From JACVRW01 sp035650215 (GTDB lineage: Bacteria; Actinomycetota; Thermoleophilia; Solirubrobacterales; Thermoleophilaceae), in assembly GCA_035650215.1 (NCBI GenBank), contig DASRIC010000055.1, forward strand, positions 8,154 through 72,153: a stretch of 64,000 nt of DNA. Reading direction: 5' to 3'. Shown here one piece after another: positions 1-8,779 of the stretch. Every line of letters begins with the position of its first letter. Within the stretch, counting starts at the first letter, position 1. Made by a program: the position numbers and the translations under genes. The notes below the pieces were generated by a model. That model did no database searches. It was not told where the DNA came from and worked only from the letters and a program-made list of their open reading frames with translations.

Positions 1-1
1 C

Positions 2-1084
2 CTGCTCACGGACGGGCTGCGCGCCGAGCGCGAGCAGGGCATCACGATCGACGTGGCCTACCGCTACTTCCACACCCCGCGGCGCAAGTTCATCATCGCC
101 GACACGCCCGGCCACGAGCAGTACACGCGCAACATGGTCACGGGCGCCTCCACCGCCGACCTCGCGCTGATCCTGATCGACGCGCGCAAGGGCGTTGTCG
201 AGCAGTCGCGCCGCCACTCCTTCATCGCGTCCCTGCTGCGCATCCCGCACCTCGTGGTGTGCGTGAACAAGATGGACCTGGTCGACTGGGACCAGGAGGT
301 GTTCGAGTCGATCTCGAGCGAGTTCGCCGGCTGGGCGGCCAAGCTCGACATCCAGGACGTGACCTTCATCCCGATCTCGGCCCTCCACGGCGACAACGTG
401 GTCGAGCGCTCGGAGCGCATGGCCTGGTACGAGGGCCCGTCGCTGCTCTACCACCTCGAGCACGTGCACGTGGCCTCCGACCGCAACCTCCAGGACGCGC
501 GCTTCCCGGTCCAGTGGGTGGTCCGGCCGATGAACGACGAGCACCACGACTACCGCGGCTACGCCGGCGAGGTGGCCTCCGGGGTCTTCCGCGTCGGTGA
601 CGAGGTGATCGTGCTGCCCTCCGGCATCGAGTCGCGGATCGCGGGCATCGACACGTACGACGGCCCGCAGGACGAGGCGTTCCCGCCGCAGTCGGTCACG
701 CTCCGACTGGAGGACGACGTGGACGTGTCCCGCGGCGACATGATCTGCCGCCCGCAAAACCGGCCCGTCGAGGCGCGCGAGGTGGAGGCGATGGTCTGCT
801 GGATGGCCGAGCGGCCGCTCGAGGCGTCGGGCCGCTTCCGCATCAAGCACACCACCCGCACGGTGCTCGCCAAGGCGGACGAGCTGCGCTACCGGATCGA
901 CGTGAACACCCTGCACCGCGACGAGGCGGCCGCCGGCCTCGGCCTCAACGAGATCGGCCGGCTGCGGCTGCGGCTGTCCTCGCCGCTGTTCGTCGACGAG
1001 TACCGGCGCAATCGTGCAACCGGCAGCTTCATCCTCATCGACGAGTCGACGAATGACACGGTCGGTGCGGGCATGGTCCTCTAG
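2..1084 (+). CDS. cysN: Sulfate adenylyltransferase large subunit (5' truncated)
   Basis: EF-Tu-like GTPase subunit of ATP sulfurylase, which with CysD activates sulfate to adenosine phosphosulfate in the cytoplasm. The reading frame is open from base 2, so the start and the P-loop lie outside the window. Visible: the switch-I-like LRAEREQGITIDVAYRYF, G3 motif DTPGHEQY, the G4 motif NKMD, then two beta-barrel domains with HRDEAAAGLGLNEIGRL near the end. The family is usually about 420-450 residues, so roughly 60-90 residues are missing. The following gene is a TauE/SafE exporter, which fits a sulfur-metabolism neighbourhood. The GTG at 53 is internal and not the real start. Confidence 0.9.
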   Translation: MLTDGLRAEREQGITIDVAYRYFHTPRRKFIIADTPGHEQYTRNMVTGASTADLALILIDARKGVVEQSRRHSFIASLLRIPHLVVCVNKMDLVDWDQEVFESISSEFAGWAAKLDIQDVTFIPISALHGDNVVERSERMAWYEGPSLLYHLEHVHVASDRNLQDARFPVQWVVRPMNDEHHDYRGYAGEVASGVFRVGDEVIVLPSGIESRIAGIDTYDGPQDEAFPPQSVTLRLEDDVDVSRGDMICRPQNRPVEAREVEAMVCWMAERPLEASGRFRIKHTTRTVLAKADELRYRIDVNTLHRDEAAAGLGLNEIGRLRLRLSSPLFVDEYRRNRATGSFILIDESTNDTVGAGMVL

Positions 1085-1109
1085 CGGTTGTCGCTCTAGG
1101 CTCCCGGCG

Positions 1110-2039
1110 ATGGACATCGCCCTCATAGGCTTCGGCCTCGGGGTCGGCATCCTGGTTGGAATGACGGGCATCGGCGGCGGCTCGCTGATGACGCCGATGC
1201 TGATCCTCGTGTTCGGCGTCACGCCTGTGACGGCGATCGGAACCGACCTCGCCTACGCGGCCGTGACGAAGACGGTCGGGGGCTACAAGCACTGGACGCA
1301 GAAGACCGTCGACCTCCGGCTCTCGAGCTGGATGGCGATCGGCTCGGTGCCCGCGGCGGTGGGCGGCGTGTACGTTCTGGGCCTGATCGAGGACGCGGCG
1401 GGGCGCGACTTCGACGACCTGCTGCTCACCATCCTCGCCTGCGCGCTGCTCCTCACGGGAGCGGCCACGCTCGTGCGCGCCTTCCTCAAGTCGATGCACG
1501 AGCGCGAGCGCGACACCATCGAGCTGGAGACGCGGCACAAGGTGGCGGCCGTGGTGCTCGGCATGTGCGTGGGCTTCGTGCTCGGCATCACCTCGGCCGG
1601 CAGCGGCGCGCTGATCGCCGTCGGGCTGATCCTGCTGTTCCGGCTCACGCCCACGCGCGTGGTCGGCACCGACGTCTTCCACGCGGCGATCCTGCTCTGG
1701 GCAGCCGGCATGGCCCACATTGTGGCGGGCAACGTGGACTTCGGCCTCGCTCTCAACATCCTTGTCGGGTCGATCCCCGGCGTGTGGCTCGGCAGCCACT
1801 GGTCGGTACGGGTGGAGCCCGCCGTGCTGCGCACCACGCTCGCGCTCGTGCTGATCGGCGCGGGCCTCGCGCTCCTCATCAAGGCCGGCCTTGGGATCCC
1901 CACCTGGGTGCTGATCCCGTTCCCGCTCGGCGTGGTGATCCTGTTGATCGTGACGATGGTGCGGGCCCGGCGCGCGCGCGAGACCAGGGCAGCCGCTGCC
2001 GCCGCCGCGCGGCCGGAACCCACTGCTGCGAGCCCATGA
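1110..2039 (+). CDS. TauE/SafE (TSUP) family membrane transporter
   Basis: Probable sulfite/organosulfur anion exporter of the inner membrane. About 309 residues with roughly eight hydrophobic segments in two homologous halves; each half begins with the family hallmark glycine-rich stretch (GVGILVGMTGIGGGSLMTP near residue 10 and GFVLGITSAGSGALIAVG near 155). ATG at 1110 begins directly on the first membrane segment, so I chose it over upstream in-frame codons that run back into cysN. It lies 25 bases after cysN and overlaps the next gene by ATGA, so the three genes probably form one transcript. Position beside cysN suggests export of sulfite or a related sulfur anion (inference). Confidence 0.85.
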   Translation: MDIALIGFGLGVGILVGMTGIGGGSLMTPMLILVFGVTPVTAIGTDLAYAAVTKTVGGYKHWTQKTVDLRLSSWMAIGSVPAAVGGVYVLGLIEDAAGRDFDDLLLTILACALLLTGAATLVRAFLKSMHERERDTIELETRHKVAAVVLGMCVGFVLGITSAGSGALIAVGLILLFRLTPTRVVGTDVFHAAILLWAAGMAHIVAGNVDFGLALNILVGSIPGVWLGSHWSVRVEPAVLRTTLALVLIGAGLALLIKAGLGIPTWVLIPFPLGVVILLIVTMVRARRARETRAAAAAAARPEPTAASP

Positions 2040-3058
2040 TGGTCGTGATGACACCCGAGGCCACGCCCGCGCAGATCGACGCGGTGGTGGCCAAGCTCGA
2101 GGCCCGCGGCGTGCACGCGAAGGTCATGCCGGGCGAGCTGACCACGGCGATCGGCGCGATCGGGGATCCCGAGGGCGTGCGCGAGCTCGGCCTCGAGGGG
2201 CTGCCCGGGGTCGACCAGGTGATCCCGATCTCGCGGCCCTACAAGCTGGCCTCGAGCGAGCTCTCCCACCACGCGTCCACGAGCTTCGCCGTCGACGGGC
2301 GGGTGGTGGGCGGCGGCGGCACGTTCTGCCTGATCGCGGGCCCCTGCACGGTCGAGACGCCGGAGCAGACGCTCACGGTCGCGCGGGCGGTGGCGGCCGG
2401 CGGCGCCTCGATGCTGCGCGGCGGCGCCTTCAAGCCGCGCACCTCGCCGTTCTCGTTCCAGGGGCTGGGTGGCGAGGCCCTCTCGATCCTGCGCTCGGTG
2501 CGCGAGGAGACCGGCCTGCCGGTGGTGAGCGAGCTGACCTCGACCGAGCACGCCGACCTGTTCGCCGACGCGGTGGACGTGATTCAGGTGGGCGAGCGCA
2601 ACATGCAGAACTACGGCCTGCTCGAGGTGGTGGGCAAGATGGGCAAGCCCGTGCTGCTCAAGCGCGGCCTCTCCTCGACGCTCGACGAGCTCCTGCAGGC
2701 GGCGGACTATGTGCTCAAGGAGGGCAACGAGCGCGTGATCCTGTGCGAGCGCGGCATCCGCACCTTCGAGCGGGCGATGCGCTTCACGCTCGACCTCGGC
2801 GCGGTGCCCTGGCTCAAGCTCCACACCCATCTGCCCGTGATCGTGGATCCCTCACACGCCTCCGGCGACCGGCGCCTGGTGGGCCCGCTCTCGCGAGCGG
2901 CGGCGGCCGTGGGCGCGGACGGCATCATCGTCGAGGTGGCCGACGACCCCGAGGCGGCGCTGTGCGACGGGCCGCAGCAGCTCTACGCCCGCGACTTCGC
3001 CGAGTTCGCGTCCGAGGTGGCCGCGCACGCGGGGCTCGTGGGCCGCGAGCTGGCGTAG
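2036..3058 (+). CDS. aroF: 3-deoxy-7-phosphoheptulonate synthase, AroG-beta type with ferredoxin-like domain
   Basis: Condenses phosphoenolpyruvate and erythrose 4-phosphate to DAHP, the first step of the shikimate pathway. 340 residues: an N-terminal ferredoxin-like regulatory domain (about 1-75) followed by the TIM barrel. Recognisable active-site blocks are IAGPCTVE, RGGAFKPRTSPFSFQG, LLKRG and DPSHASGDRR. The length and the N-terminal domain are typical of the type I-beta enzymes. Start taken at ATG 2036, giving an ATGA overlap with the transporter upstream; ATG at 2039 or 2048 are alternatives. The N-terminal domain usually mediates allosteric inhibition, but the effector cannot be read from sequence. 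Confidence 0.93.
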   Translation: MMVVMTPEATPAQIDAVVAKLEARGVHAKVMPGELTTAIGAIGDPEGVRELGLEGLPGVDQVIPISRPYKLASSELSHHASTSFAVDGRVVGGGGTFCLIAGPCTVETPEQTLTVARAVAAGGASMLRGGAFKPRTSPFSFQGLGGEALSILRSVREETGLPVVSELTSTEHADLFADAVDVIQVGERNMQNYGLLEVVGKMGKPVLLKRGLSSTLDELLQAADYVLKEGNERVILCERGIRTFERAMRFTLDLGAVPWLKLHTHLPVIVDPSHASGDRRLVGPLSRAAAAVGADGIIVEVADDPEAALCDGPQQLYARDFAEFASEVAAHAGLVGRELA

Positions 3059-3079
3059 CTTCCCGATGGTCGTGCGATC

Positions 3080-3098
3080 GACGTTCAATATTGACGTC
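3080..3098. promoter_or_regulatory. AT-rich dyad in the aroF-P450 intergenic region
   Basis: A perfect 10-bp palindrome TCAATATTGA (3085-3094) sits inside GACGT...GACGTC flanks. It is one of very few AT-rich spots in the area and lies about 90 bases upstream of the P450 start. It may be a protein-binding site or part of a promoter; no convincing -10/-35 pair was found. Confidence 0.3.
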
Positions 3099-3149
3099 GC
3101 TCGCACTACCGACGAGTCCCGACGCGGCTGTGAGCGAGTCCCGGGTTGC

Positions 3150-3181
3150 ATACCGAGCGGTACCCCGATACCGTCTGGTAT
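3150..3181 (+). promoter_or_regulatory. Two tandem TetR-type operators before the P450 gene
   Basis: Two dyads of the same design, ATACCGAGCGGTAC (3150-3163) and ATACCGTCTGGTAT (3168-3181), with starts 18 bases apart. Both have the form ATACC-N4-GGTA(T/C). The second ends immediately before the GTG start at 3182. TetR-family proteins commonly bind such paired dyads, and a TetR gene is the second gene of this operon, so autoregulation of the P450-TetR unit is the simplest reading (inference). Confidence 0.65.
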
Positions 3182-4507
3182 GTGAATACCGCGAGCCTGC
3201 CGCCCGGCCCGAGCGCGCCGCGCGCACTGCAGACCGCGCGCTGGCTCGTGCGCCCCTCGGCCTACATGGAGGACTGCCGGCGCCGCTACGGGGAGTCGTT
3301 CACGCTCAAGGTCGCCCACGAGGGCACCTGGGTGTTCATCACCGACCCGGACGCGATCAAACAGGTCTTCACCGGCGACCCGCGGCTGCTGCACGCCGGC
3401 GAGGCGGCAGTGATCCTGCTGCCGGTGGTGGGCAGCAACTCGGTGCTGCTGCTCGACGAGGCCGCGCACATGCGCCAGCGCAAGCTGATGCTGCCGCCCT
3501 TCCACGGCGAGCGGCTGCGCGGCTACGCGGACGCGATGGAGCAGGTGGCCGAGGCGGAGATAGAACGCTGGCCGCTCGGCGAGCCGTTCCGCACGCTGCC
3601 GCGCATGCAGGCGCTCACCCTCGAGGTGATCATGCGCACGGTCTTCGGCGTGCAGGACGAGGAGCGCAAGGCCCGGCTGGGCGCCGCGCTCAGCGAGATC
3701 ATCGGCTGGGCCACCGATCCCCGCCGGATGGCCCTGCTGGCCGCGCTGGGCCCCCATCGCACCGCGCGGCTGCGCCTGTTCCGGCGCATGCTCGAGCCCT
3801 CCGACGAGCTGATCTACGACGAGATCCGCGAGCGCCGCCGCGCGGGCGACCTTGCGGAGCGCGACGACATCATGTCCCTGCTCCTCCAGGCGGAGCACGA
3901 CGACGGCAGCGCCATGTCCGACACCGAACTGCGCGACGAGCTCATGACGCTGCTGATCGCGGGCCACGAGACCACCGCCACCGGGGTGGCTTGGGCGCTC
4001 GAGCGGCTTGTGCGCCACCCCGGGATCCTCGAGCGGCTCGGCGAGGACGACAAGTACGCCGACGCGGTGGTCAAGGAGACGCTGCGGCTGCGGCCGCCCG
4101 TCGGGATCGTGGTGCGCAGACTCGCCGAGTCGATGGAGATCGGCGGCCGCACGCTGCCGGCCGGCTCGGCCGTAGCACCGTGCATCTACCTGCTGCACCG
4201 CCGCGCGGACATCTATCCGGAGCCGCTGCGCTTCCGCCCCGAGCGCTTCCTCGAAGGGCAGGGCGGCACCTACACGTGGATCCCGTTCGGGGGCGGCGTG
4301 CGCCGCTGCCTGGGCGCGAGCTTCGCCCAGCTCGAGATGCGGATCGTGCTGCAGGCGGTGGCCCGCCGGCTCGAGCTGCGGAGGGCCGGGGGGCCGCCCG
4401 AGCGCATCAACCGGCGCGGGATCCTCCTCGTGCCCGCCCGCGGCGGCGAGATCGTGGCGAGGGCCCGCCGGCCGGCCGGACGCGGCGCGGCGCCCCTGGC
4501 CGCCTGA
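3182..4507 (+). CDS. Cytochrome P450
   Basis: Heme monooxygenase of about 441 residues. Visible P450 marks: the proline-rich N-terminus LPPGPSAPR, I-helix oxygen-binding AGHETTATG, K-helix ETLRLRPP (the ExxR motif), and the heme-binding loop FGGGVRRCLG with the cysteine ligand. The whole protein resembles the mycobacterial CYP135/CYP138 group by eye. No membrane anchor and no fused reductase, so it needs separate ferredoxin partners, none of which is nearby. GTG 3182 is preferred over an upstream TTG because it follows the operators and starts at the conserved N-terminus. The stop overlaps the TetR start by one base. Substrate unknown. Confidence 0.9.
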   Translation: MNTASLPPGPSAPRALQTARWLVRPSAYMEDCRRRYGESFTLKVAHEGTWVFITDPDAIKQVFTGDPRLLHAGEAAVILLPVVGSNSVLLLDEAAHMRQRKLMLPPFHGERLRGYADAMEQVAEAEIERWPLGEPFRTLPRMQALTLEVIMRTVFGVQDEERKARLGAALSEIIGWATDPRRMALLAALGPHRTARLRLFRRMLEPSDELIYDEIRERRRAGDLAERDDIMSLLLQAEHDDGSAMSDTELRDELMTLLIAGHETTATGVAWALERLVRHPGILERLGEDDKYADAVVKETLRLRPPVGIVVRRLAESMEIGGRTLPAGSAVAPCIYLLHRRADIYPEPLRFRPERFLEGQGGTYTWIPFGGGVRRCLGASFAQLEMRIVLQAVARRLELRRAGGPPERINRRGILLVPARGGEIVARARRPAGRGAAPLAA

Positions 4508-5118
4508 TGGCCGAGCCGCGCCTGACGCGCAAGGAGCGCCAGGAGCACACCCGCGCCCGGCTGATGAGCTCCGCCGCGCGAGTGGCCGCGCGCCGCGGCC
4601 TCGAGGGAGCCTCCCTCGACGAGGTTGCCGAGGAGGCGGGCTACACCAAGGGCGCCGTGTACGCGAACTTCGCCGGCAAGGAGGACCTCTTCCTCGCGAT
4701 GCTGGACGCGCGCTTCGCCGATCGCCTCGCCGAGCTCGATCGTGTGCTGGCCGTGGACGCGCCTCCCGAGGAGCAGGCCCGCCGGGCCGCCAGGGACTTC
4801 ATCGCCGCGATCGAGGCCGAGCCCGAGTGGGAGCGCCTGTTCTTCGAGTTCGCCGTATACGCCTCTCGCAACGAGGGCTTCCGGCGTGAGCTCGTTGCGC
4901 GCTACCGCGCCCTTCGGGAACGCATCGCCGAACTGCTCGAGCGTCGCGCCCGGGAGCTCGGCATCGAGCCCTCGGTGCCCCCGGACCAGGTGGCCACGAT
5001 GACGTTCGCGATGGCCAACGGCATCGGCCTCGAGCGGCTGCTCGAGCCGGAGGCGGTGCCGGACGAGCTCTACCCGACCATGATGGCCACGTTCTTCGCG
5101 GGGCTGCGGGCCGGCTGA
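4507..5118 (+). CDS. TetR family transcriptional regulator
   Basis: 203 residues. The N-terminal helix-turn-helix is clear (about residues 10-60: ARLMSSAARVAARRG, then SLDEVAEEAGYTKGAVYANF with the usual tail KEDLF). The C-terminal helical ligand-binding domain is family-specific and its ligand cannot be predicted. ATG 4507 overlaps the P450 stop (TGATG), so the two are translationally coupled. It is the obvious candidate to bind the paired operators at 3150-3181. Its 3' end overlaps the convergent hydrolase gene by 49 bases. Confidence 0.9.
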   Translation: MAEPRLTRKERQEHTRARLMSSAARVAARRGLEGASLDEVAEEAGYTKGAVYANFAGKEDLFLAMLDARFADRLAELDRVLAVDAPPEEQARRAARDFIAAIEAEPEWERLFFEFAVYASRNEGFRRELVARYRALRERIAELLERRARELGIEPSVPPDQVATMTFAMANGIGLERLLEPEAVPDELYPTMMATFFAGLRAG

Positions 5119-6968
5119 GCGGCCGCGCTCGCCCCGCTCAGGATCCCGATCCGGATCGTGCCGCGCACGCGGCGGCCGCCGAGGCGGCCGGTCACCCGGT
5201 TGCCCGCCAGCCGGATGCGCCCGTTCGGTCCGCCCGGCCCGGATATGCGCAGCGTGCCGCGCTGGCTGGCCTGGCCGAAGCGCCTGATCCGCCCGGTCAG
5301 CCGCACACCCGGCACAAGCTCGACCCGGTCGAGGACCAGCGGCACGCCCGTCCAGTTCCAGCGCCCGCCGCGCAGCCCGGCGCCGCGCGCTGGACCGAAC
5401 GCTGCCAGGAAGTCCTCGGCTACGTCGAGCAGCGTGAGCTCCACGGCGCCGATCACGCGGCCGCGCGCCCCGGCGGGCCCTCTTCGCGGCGCCTCACCGA
5501 GCGAGGCCGGCAGCGGCCCGCCCGGCGGGAACAGCGTGCGCGTGCGCGGACAGCTGGGGCGCACCTGGCGCCCGAGGAGGAAGCCGCGCATCGCCCTCAC
5601 GGTGCAGCCGGTCACGTCCGCGCTGAGCGTCGAGTGGCCGGTGTTCGGCGCCACGAGGACCTGCGCGCGCGGCCAGAGCGCGTCCGCGCGGCCCGCCGAC
5701 TCGATCGAGGTGCGCACGTCGAACTCGCCCTCGAGCATCAGGACGGGCACGTCCGGCAGCGGCCCCGGGAGCGGCTCGGGCGCGGGCGCGGCCTCCGGCC
5801 AGCGGCGGCACATGCGGATGAAGTCGTTGGCCGCCGCCGTGAAGGCGTCGAAGGGGCGAAGCGCCGCCGGCGGGATCAGCGACACGGCATCGGCGATCGA
5901 ACCGAGGCGCGCCTGGGGCGCGGAGAAGCGCGTCCAGGGGAAGCGCGTCTCCTCGCACACCGTTGCCGCGTAGAGGCCCGAGCTGAACTCGCGCGGCGTG
6001 CCGCTGCTCTCGCTCACGATGGCGCGGCGGCGCAGGCGCAGGATTGGTGCCGGGTCGCCCCGCAGCGCCGACACCACGGCGGCCGGATAGGCGGCGCGCG
6101 AAACGTCGTCGAGATCGCCCGCCACGAGGGTGAAGAAGAGCTCTTCGCGGGTAAGGCGCGCGGGGCGCACGCGACCGTCCGGCAGCGCCACGCGGCCCCG
6201 GAGCGGGGCCTCGGCAAGCCGCGCCACGAGCCTCTCGGTGTCCGTCACCGGGTCGGGCGTGAAGCGGCGGCAGCGCGAGCGGCACACCGAGCGCAGCACC
6301 CGCGGGATCGCTGTGAACATGTCGCGGTAGAACGGGTCCCAGCCGGCCGGATCGAGTACCGAGTCGAGCACCAGGCGGCCGACCCGGGTCGGGTAGCGGG
6401 CGGCGTACGCCTGGGCGACGAACGTGCCGTAGGACACCCCGATGAGCGTCAGCCGGCGGGCGCCGAGCGCGGCGCGCAGCGTCTCGATGTCCTCCACGCT
6501 GTCGACCGTGCGGTAGAGGCCGCGCCTCGAGCCCAGCCGGCGGGCGCAGTCGGCGGCCTCGGCGCCGGCGTCGATCAGGCTCGCCCCCTCGAGTGACGGG
6601 CAGCGCAGCAGGCCGGAGCTCCCGGTGCCGCGCTGGTCGAAGGCCACGATGTCGTAGCCCGGCAGCAGCCGGGCGAAGTCCCGGTAGCTGGCCGGCGAGG
6701 GCGGACCGCCGAAGGCGGTGGTGCCCGGCTGCCCCGGTCCGCCCGCGAGCAGCAGCGCGACGCCGCGGTGCGGTGCGCCGGCCGCCCGCCGGCGCTCGAC
6801 GTACAGCGACAAGCGGCCGGGCTGGCTGCCGGACCGGTCGAGCGGCACGCTGAGCCGGGCGCACCCCACACCGTTGCAGCTCCGGAAGCGGAGCCCCGCC
6901 TCGGCGGCCGGCGCGAACGCGGTGAGCGCGGCCGTCACGCAGGCGAGGACCAGGAACGTGCGACGCAC
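5070..6968 (-). CDS. Secreted alpha/beta hydrolase, tripeptidyl-aminopeptidase-like
   Basis: 632 residues, GTG start, with a signal peptide (RTFLVLACVTAALTAFAPAAEA). The hydrolase fold shows the oxyanion region LLLAGGPGQPG, the FDQRGTGSSG strand, the nucleophile elbow GVSYGTF (Ser179), the acid in EGEFDVRT (Asp417) and His445 in NTGHSTL. Cysteines after the cap domain are typical of exported actinobacterial aminopeptidases of this family. An extra C-terminal beta-rich region of about 130 residues rich in Gly/Arg follows and is not part of the usual fold. It faces the accC-like gene across a 39-base divergent gap. Confidence 0.85.
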   Translation of the reverse strand: MRRTFLVLACVTAALTAFAPAAEAGLRFRSCNGVGCARLSVPLDRSGSQPGRLSLYVERRRAAGAPHRGVALLLAGGPGQPGTTAFGGPPSPASYRDFARLLPGYDIVAFDQRGTGSSGLLRCPSLEGASLIDAGAEAADCARRLGSRRGLYRTVDSVEDIETLRAALGARRLTLIGVSYGTFVAQAYAARYPTRVGRLVLDSVLDPAGWDPFYRDMFTAIPRVLRSVCRSRCRRFTPDPVTDTERLVARLAEAPLRGRVALPDGRVRPARLTREELFFTLVAGDLDDVSRAAYPAAVVSALRGDPAPILRLRRRAIVSESSGTPREFSSGLYAATVCEETRFPWTRFSAPQARLGSIADAVSLIPPAALRPFDAFTAAANDFIRMCRRWPEAAPAPEPLPGPLPDVPVLMLEGEFDVRTSIESAGRADALWPRAQVLVAPNTGHSTLSADVTGCTVRAMRGFLLGRQVRPSCPRTRTLFPPGGPLPASLGEAPRRGPAGARGRVIGAVELTLLDVAEDFLAAFGPARGAGLRGGRWNWTGVPLVLDRVELVPGVRLTGRIRRFGQASQRGTLRISGPGGPNGRIRLAGNRVTGRLGGRRVRGTIRIGILSGASAAAQPARSPAKNVAIMVG

Positions 6969-7007
6969 GCCTCGATTATGCCTGCGTCGATAACCTCCCC
7001 GCCCCTC

Positions 7008-8765
7008 ATGTTCGAGAAGGTCCTAGTCGCCAACCGCGGCGAGATCGCCATCCGGGTGATGCGCACGCTGGAGGAGCTCGGCATCGAGAGCGTGGCGGTG
7101 TACTCGGAGCCGGACCGCGATGCTCCCCACGCCCGCCGCGCGGGCGAGGCCTACCTGCTCGGCCCGGGGCCCGCCAACGAGAGCTACCTGGTGGTCGAGA
7201 AGATCATCGAAGTGGCCCGCCAGTCGGGCGCCGAGGCGATCCATCCGGGCTACGGCTTCCTGGCCGAGAACGCCGGCTTCGCGAAGGCCTGCGAGGAGGC
7301 GGGCATCGTCTTCATCGGCCCTCCCGCGAGCGCGATCGAGGCGATGGGCTCGAAGACCGCGGCGCGCGAGATCATGCGCGACGCCGGCGTGCCGATCGTG
7401 CCGGGCACAACCGACCCGGTGGCGACCGTGGAAGACGCTCGCACGATCATCGACGAGTCGGTGGGCTACCCCGTGGCCATCAAGGCGGCCGGCGGCGGTG
7501 GCGGCAAGGGCTTCCGGGTCGCGCAGTCCGAGGACGAGCTGGAGGCCGCCTTCGAGGGCGCCGCGCGCGAGGGCGAGAAGTTCTTCTCGGACGCCACGGT
7601 GTACGTGGAGCGCTACCTGCCGGACCCGCGGCACGTCGAGGTGCAGGTGCTCGCGGACTCGCACGGCGACGTGATCCACCTCTTCGAGCGCGACTGCTCG
7701 GTCCAGCGCCGCCACCAGAAGCTGATAGAGGAGTCGCCCGCGCCGGCGGTCGATCCGGAGCTGCGCGAGCGCATCGGCAAGATCGGGACCGAGGCCGCGC
7801 GCGCCGTGGGCTACCGCTCCGCGGGCACGGTCGAGGGGCTGCTCCAGGACGGCGAGTACTTCTTCCTCGAGATGAACACGCGCGTGCAGGTGGAGCACTG
7901 CGTGACCGAGATGGTCACCGGCATCGACATCGTGCGCGAGCAGATCAAGATCGCCGCCGGCGAGCCGCTCGGCTACGCCCAGGAGGACGTGCAGCTCCGC
8001 GGGCACGCGATCGAGTGCCGCATCAACGCAGAGGACGCCTCCAAGAGGTTCGCCCCGGCTCCCGGGCGCGTGGGCTCCTACCGCGAGCCGGCCGGCCCGT
8101 TCGTGCGCGTGGACTCGGGCGCCGAGGAGGGCTACGAGGTGCTCCCGCTGTACGACCCGATGATCGCCAAGCTGATCGTCTGGGACGTGGACCGGGCGGC
8201 CTCCACCCGGCGCATGCTGCGCGCGCTCGGCGAGTACGAGATCGGCGACCTGAAGACACTGATCCCCTTCCATCGGGCGCTGCTCGCCACCGAGCAGTGG
8301 GCGCGCGGGGAGACCTGCCGCGACCTCGTGGAGGACAGGGATTGGCTGAAGGAGCTCGCCTACCCCACAGCGGAGAAGCCGGCGGAGGACGAGGAGCAGG
8401 CCGAGAAGGTCGAGCGCGACTACGCGGTCGAGGTCTCCGGCCGCCGCTTCGACGTCAAGGTGATCGGCGACGCCGCGGCGCCCAACGGCGCGGCGCCCAC
8501 CACGCGCAAGGCCCCCCGTCGCGAGAAGAAGGAAGGCGGCGGCGGCGGCGCGCCCGGCGAGCTGATCTCACCGCTCCAGGGCACCGTGCTCAAGGTGGTC
8601 GTGGAGCAGGGCGCAGAGGTGGAGGAAGGCGCGCTCGTGTGCGTGATCGAGGCCATGAAGATGGAGAACGAGATCACCGCCCCGAGCGCCGGCACGGTCG
8701 AGGAGCTCGGCGTGGCGGAGGGCGGCGCGATCTCGACCGGCGACAGGATCGCGGTCATCAAGTAG
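7008..8765 (+). CDS. Acetyl/propionyl-CoA carboxylase alpha chain (biotin carboxylase + biotin carrier)
   Basis: 585 residues of the actinobacterial AccA3 type. The first about 450 residues are a biotin carboxylase with ATP-grasp domain: FEKVLVANRGEIA at the start, glycine loop AAGGGGGKGF, metal/bicarbonate region FLEMNTRVQVEH. A charged linker with KKEGGGGG leads to a C-terminal biotinyl domain in which the lysine of EAMKMEN is the attachment site. It carboxylates biotin for a separate carboxyltransferase beta subunit, which is not encoded nearby. ATG 7008 matches the conserved family start; an in-frame ATG at 6978 adds ten residues. Confidence 0.93.
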   Translation: MFEKVLVANRGEIAIRVMRTLEELGIESVAVYSEPDRDAPHARRAGEAYLLGPGPANESYLVVEKIIEVARQSGAEAIHPGYGFLAENAGFAKACEEAGIVFIGPPASAIEAMGSKTAAREIMRDAGVPIVPGTTDPVATVEDARTIIDESVGYPVAIKAAGGGGGKGFRVAQSEDELEAAFEGAAREGEKFFSDATVYVERYLPDPRHVEVQVLADSHGDVIHLFERDCSVQRRHQKLIEESPAPAVDPELRERIGKIGTEAARAVGYRSAGTVEGLLQDGEYFFLEMNTRVQVEHCVTEMVTGIDIVREQIKIAAGEPLGYAQEDVQLRGHAIECRINAEDASKRFAPAPGRVGSYREPAGPFVRVDSGAEEGYEVLPLYDPMIAKLIVWDVDRAASTRRMLRALGEYEIGDLKTLIPFHRALLATEQWARGETCRDLVEDRDWLKELAYPTAEKPAEDEEQAEKVERDYAVEVSGRRFDVKVIGDAAAPNGAAPTTRKAPRREKKEGGGGGAPGELISPLQGTVLKVVVEQGAEVEEGALVCVIEAMKMENEITAPSAGTVEELGVAEGGAISTGDRIAVIK

Positions 8766-8779
8766 GACCGCGGGCCTCG

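Noticed and set aside
3182..5118. Secondary-metabolite cluster around the P450
   Set aside because: Only a P450 and a TetR gene; no synthase, transporter or tailoring genes are adjacent.
7023..8273. Long open frame opposite the carboxylase gene
   Set aside because: Composition is His/Leu/Arg-rich shadow coding typical of high-GC antisense frames; the plus strand has clear biotin carboxylase motifs.
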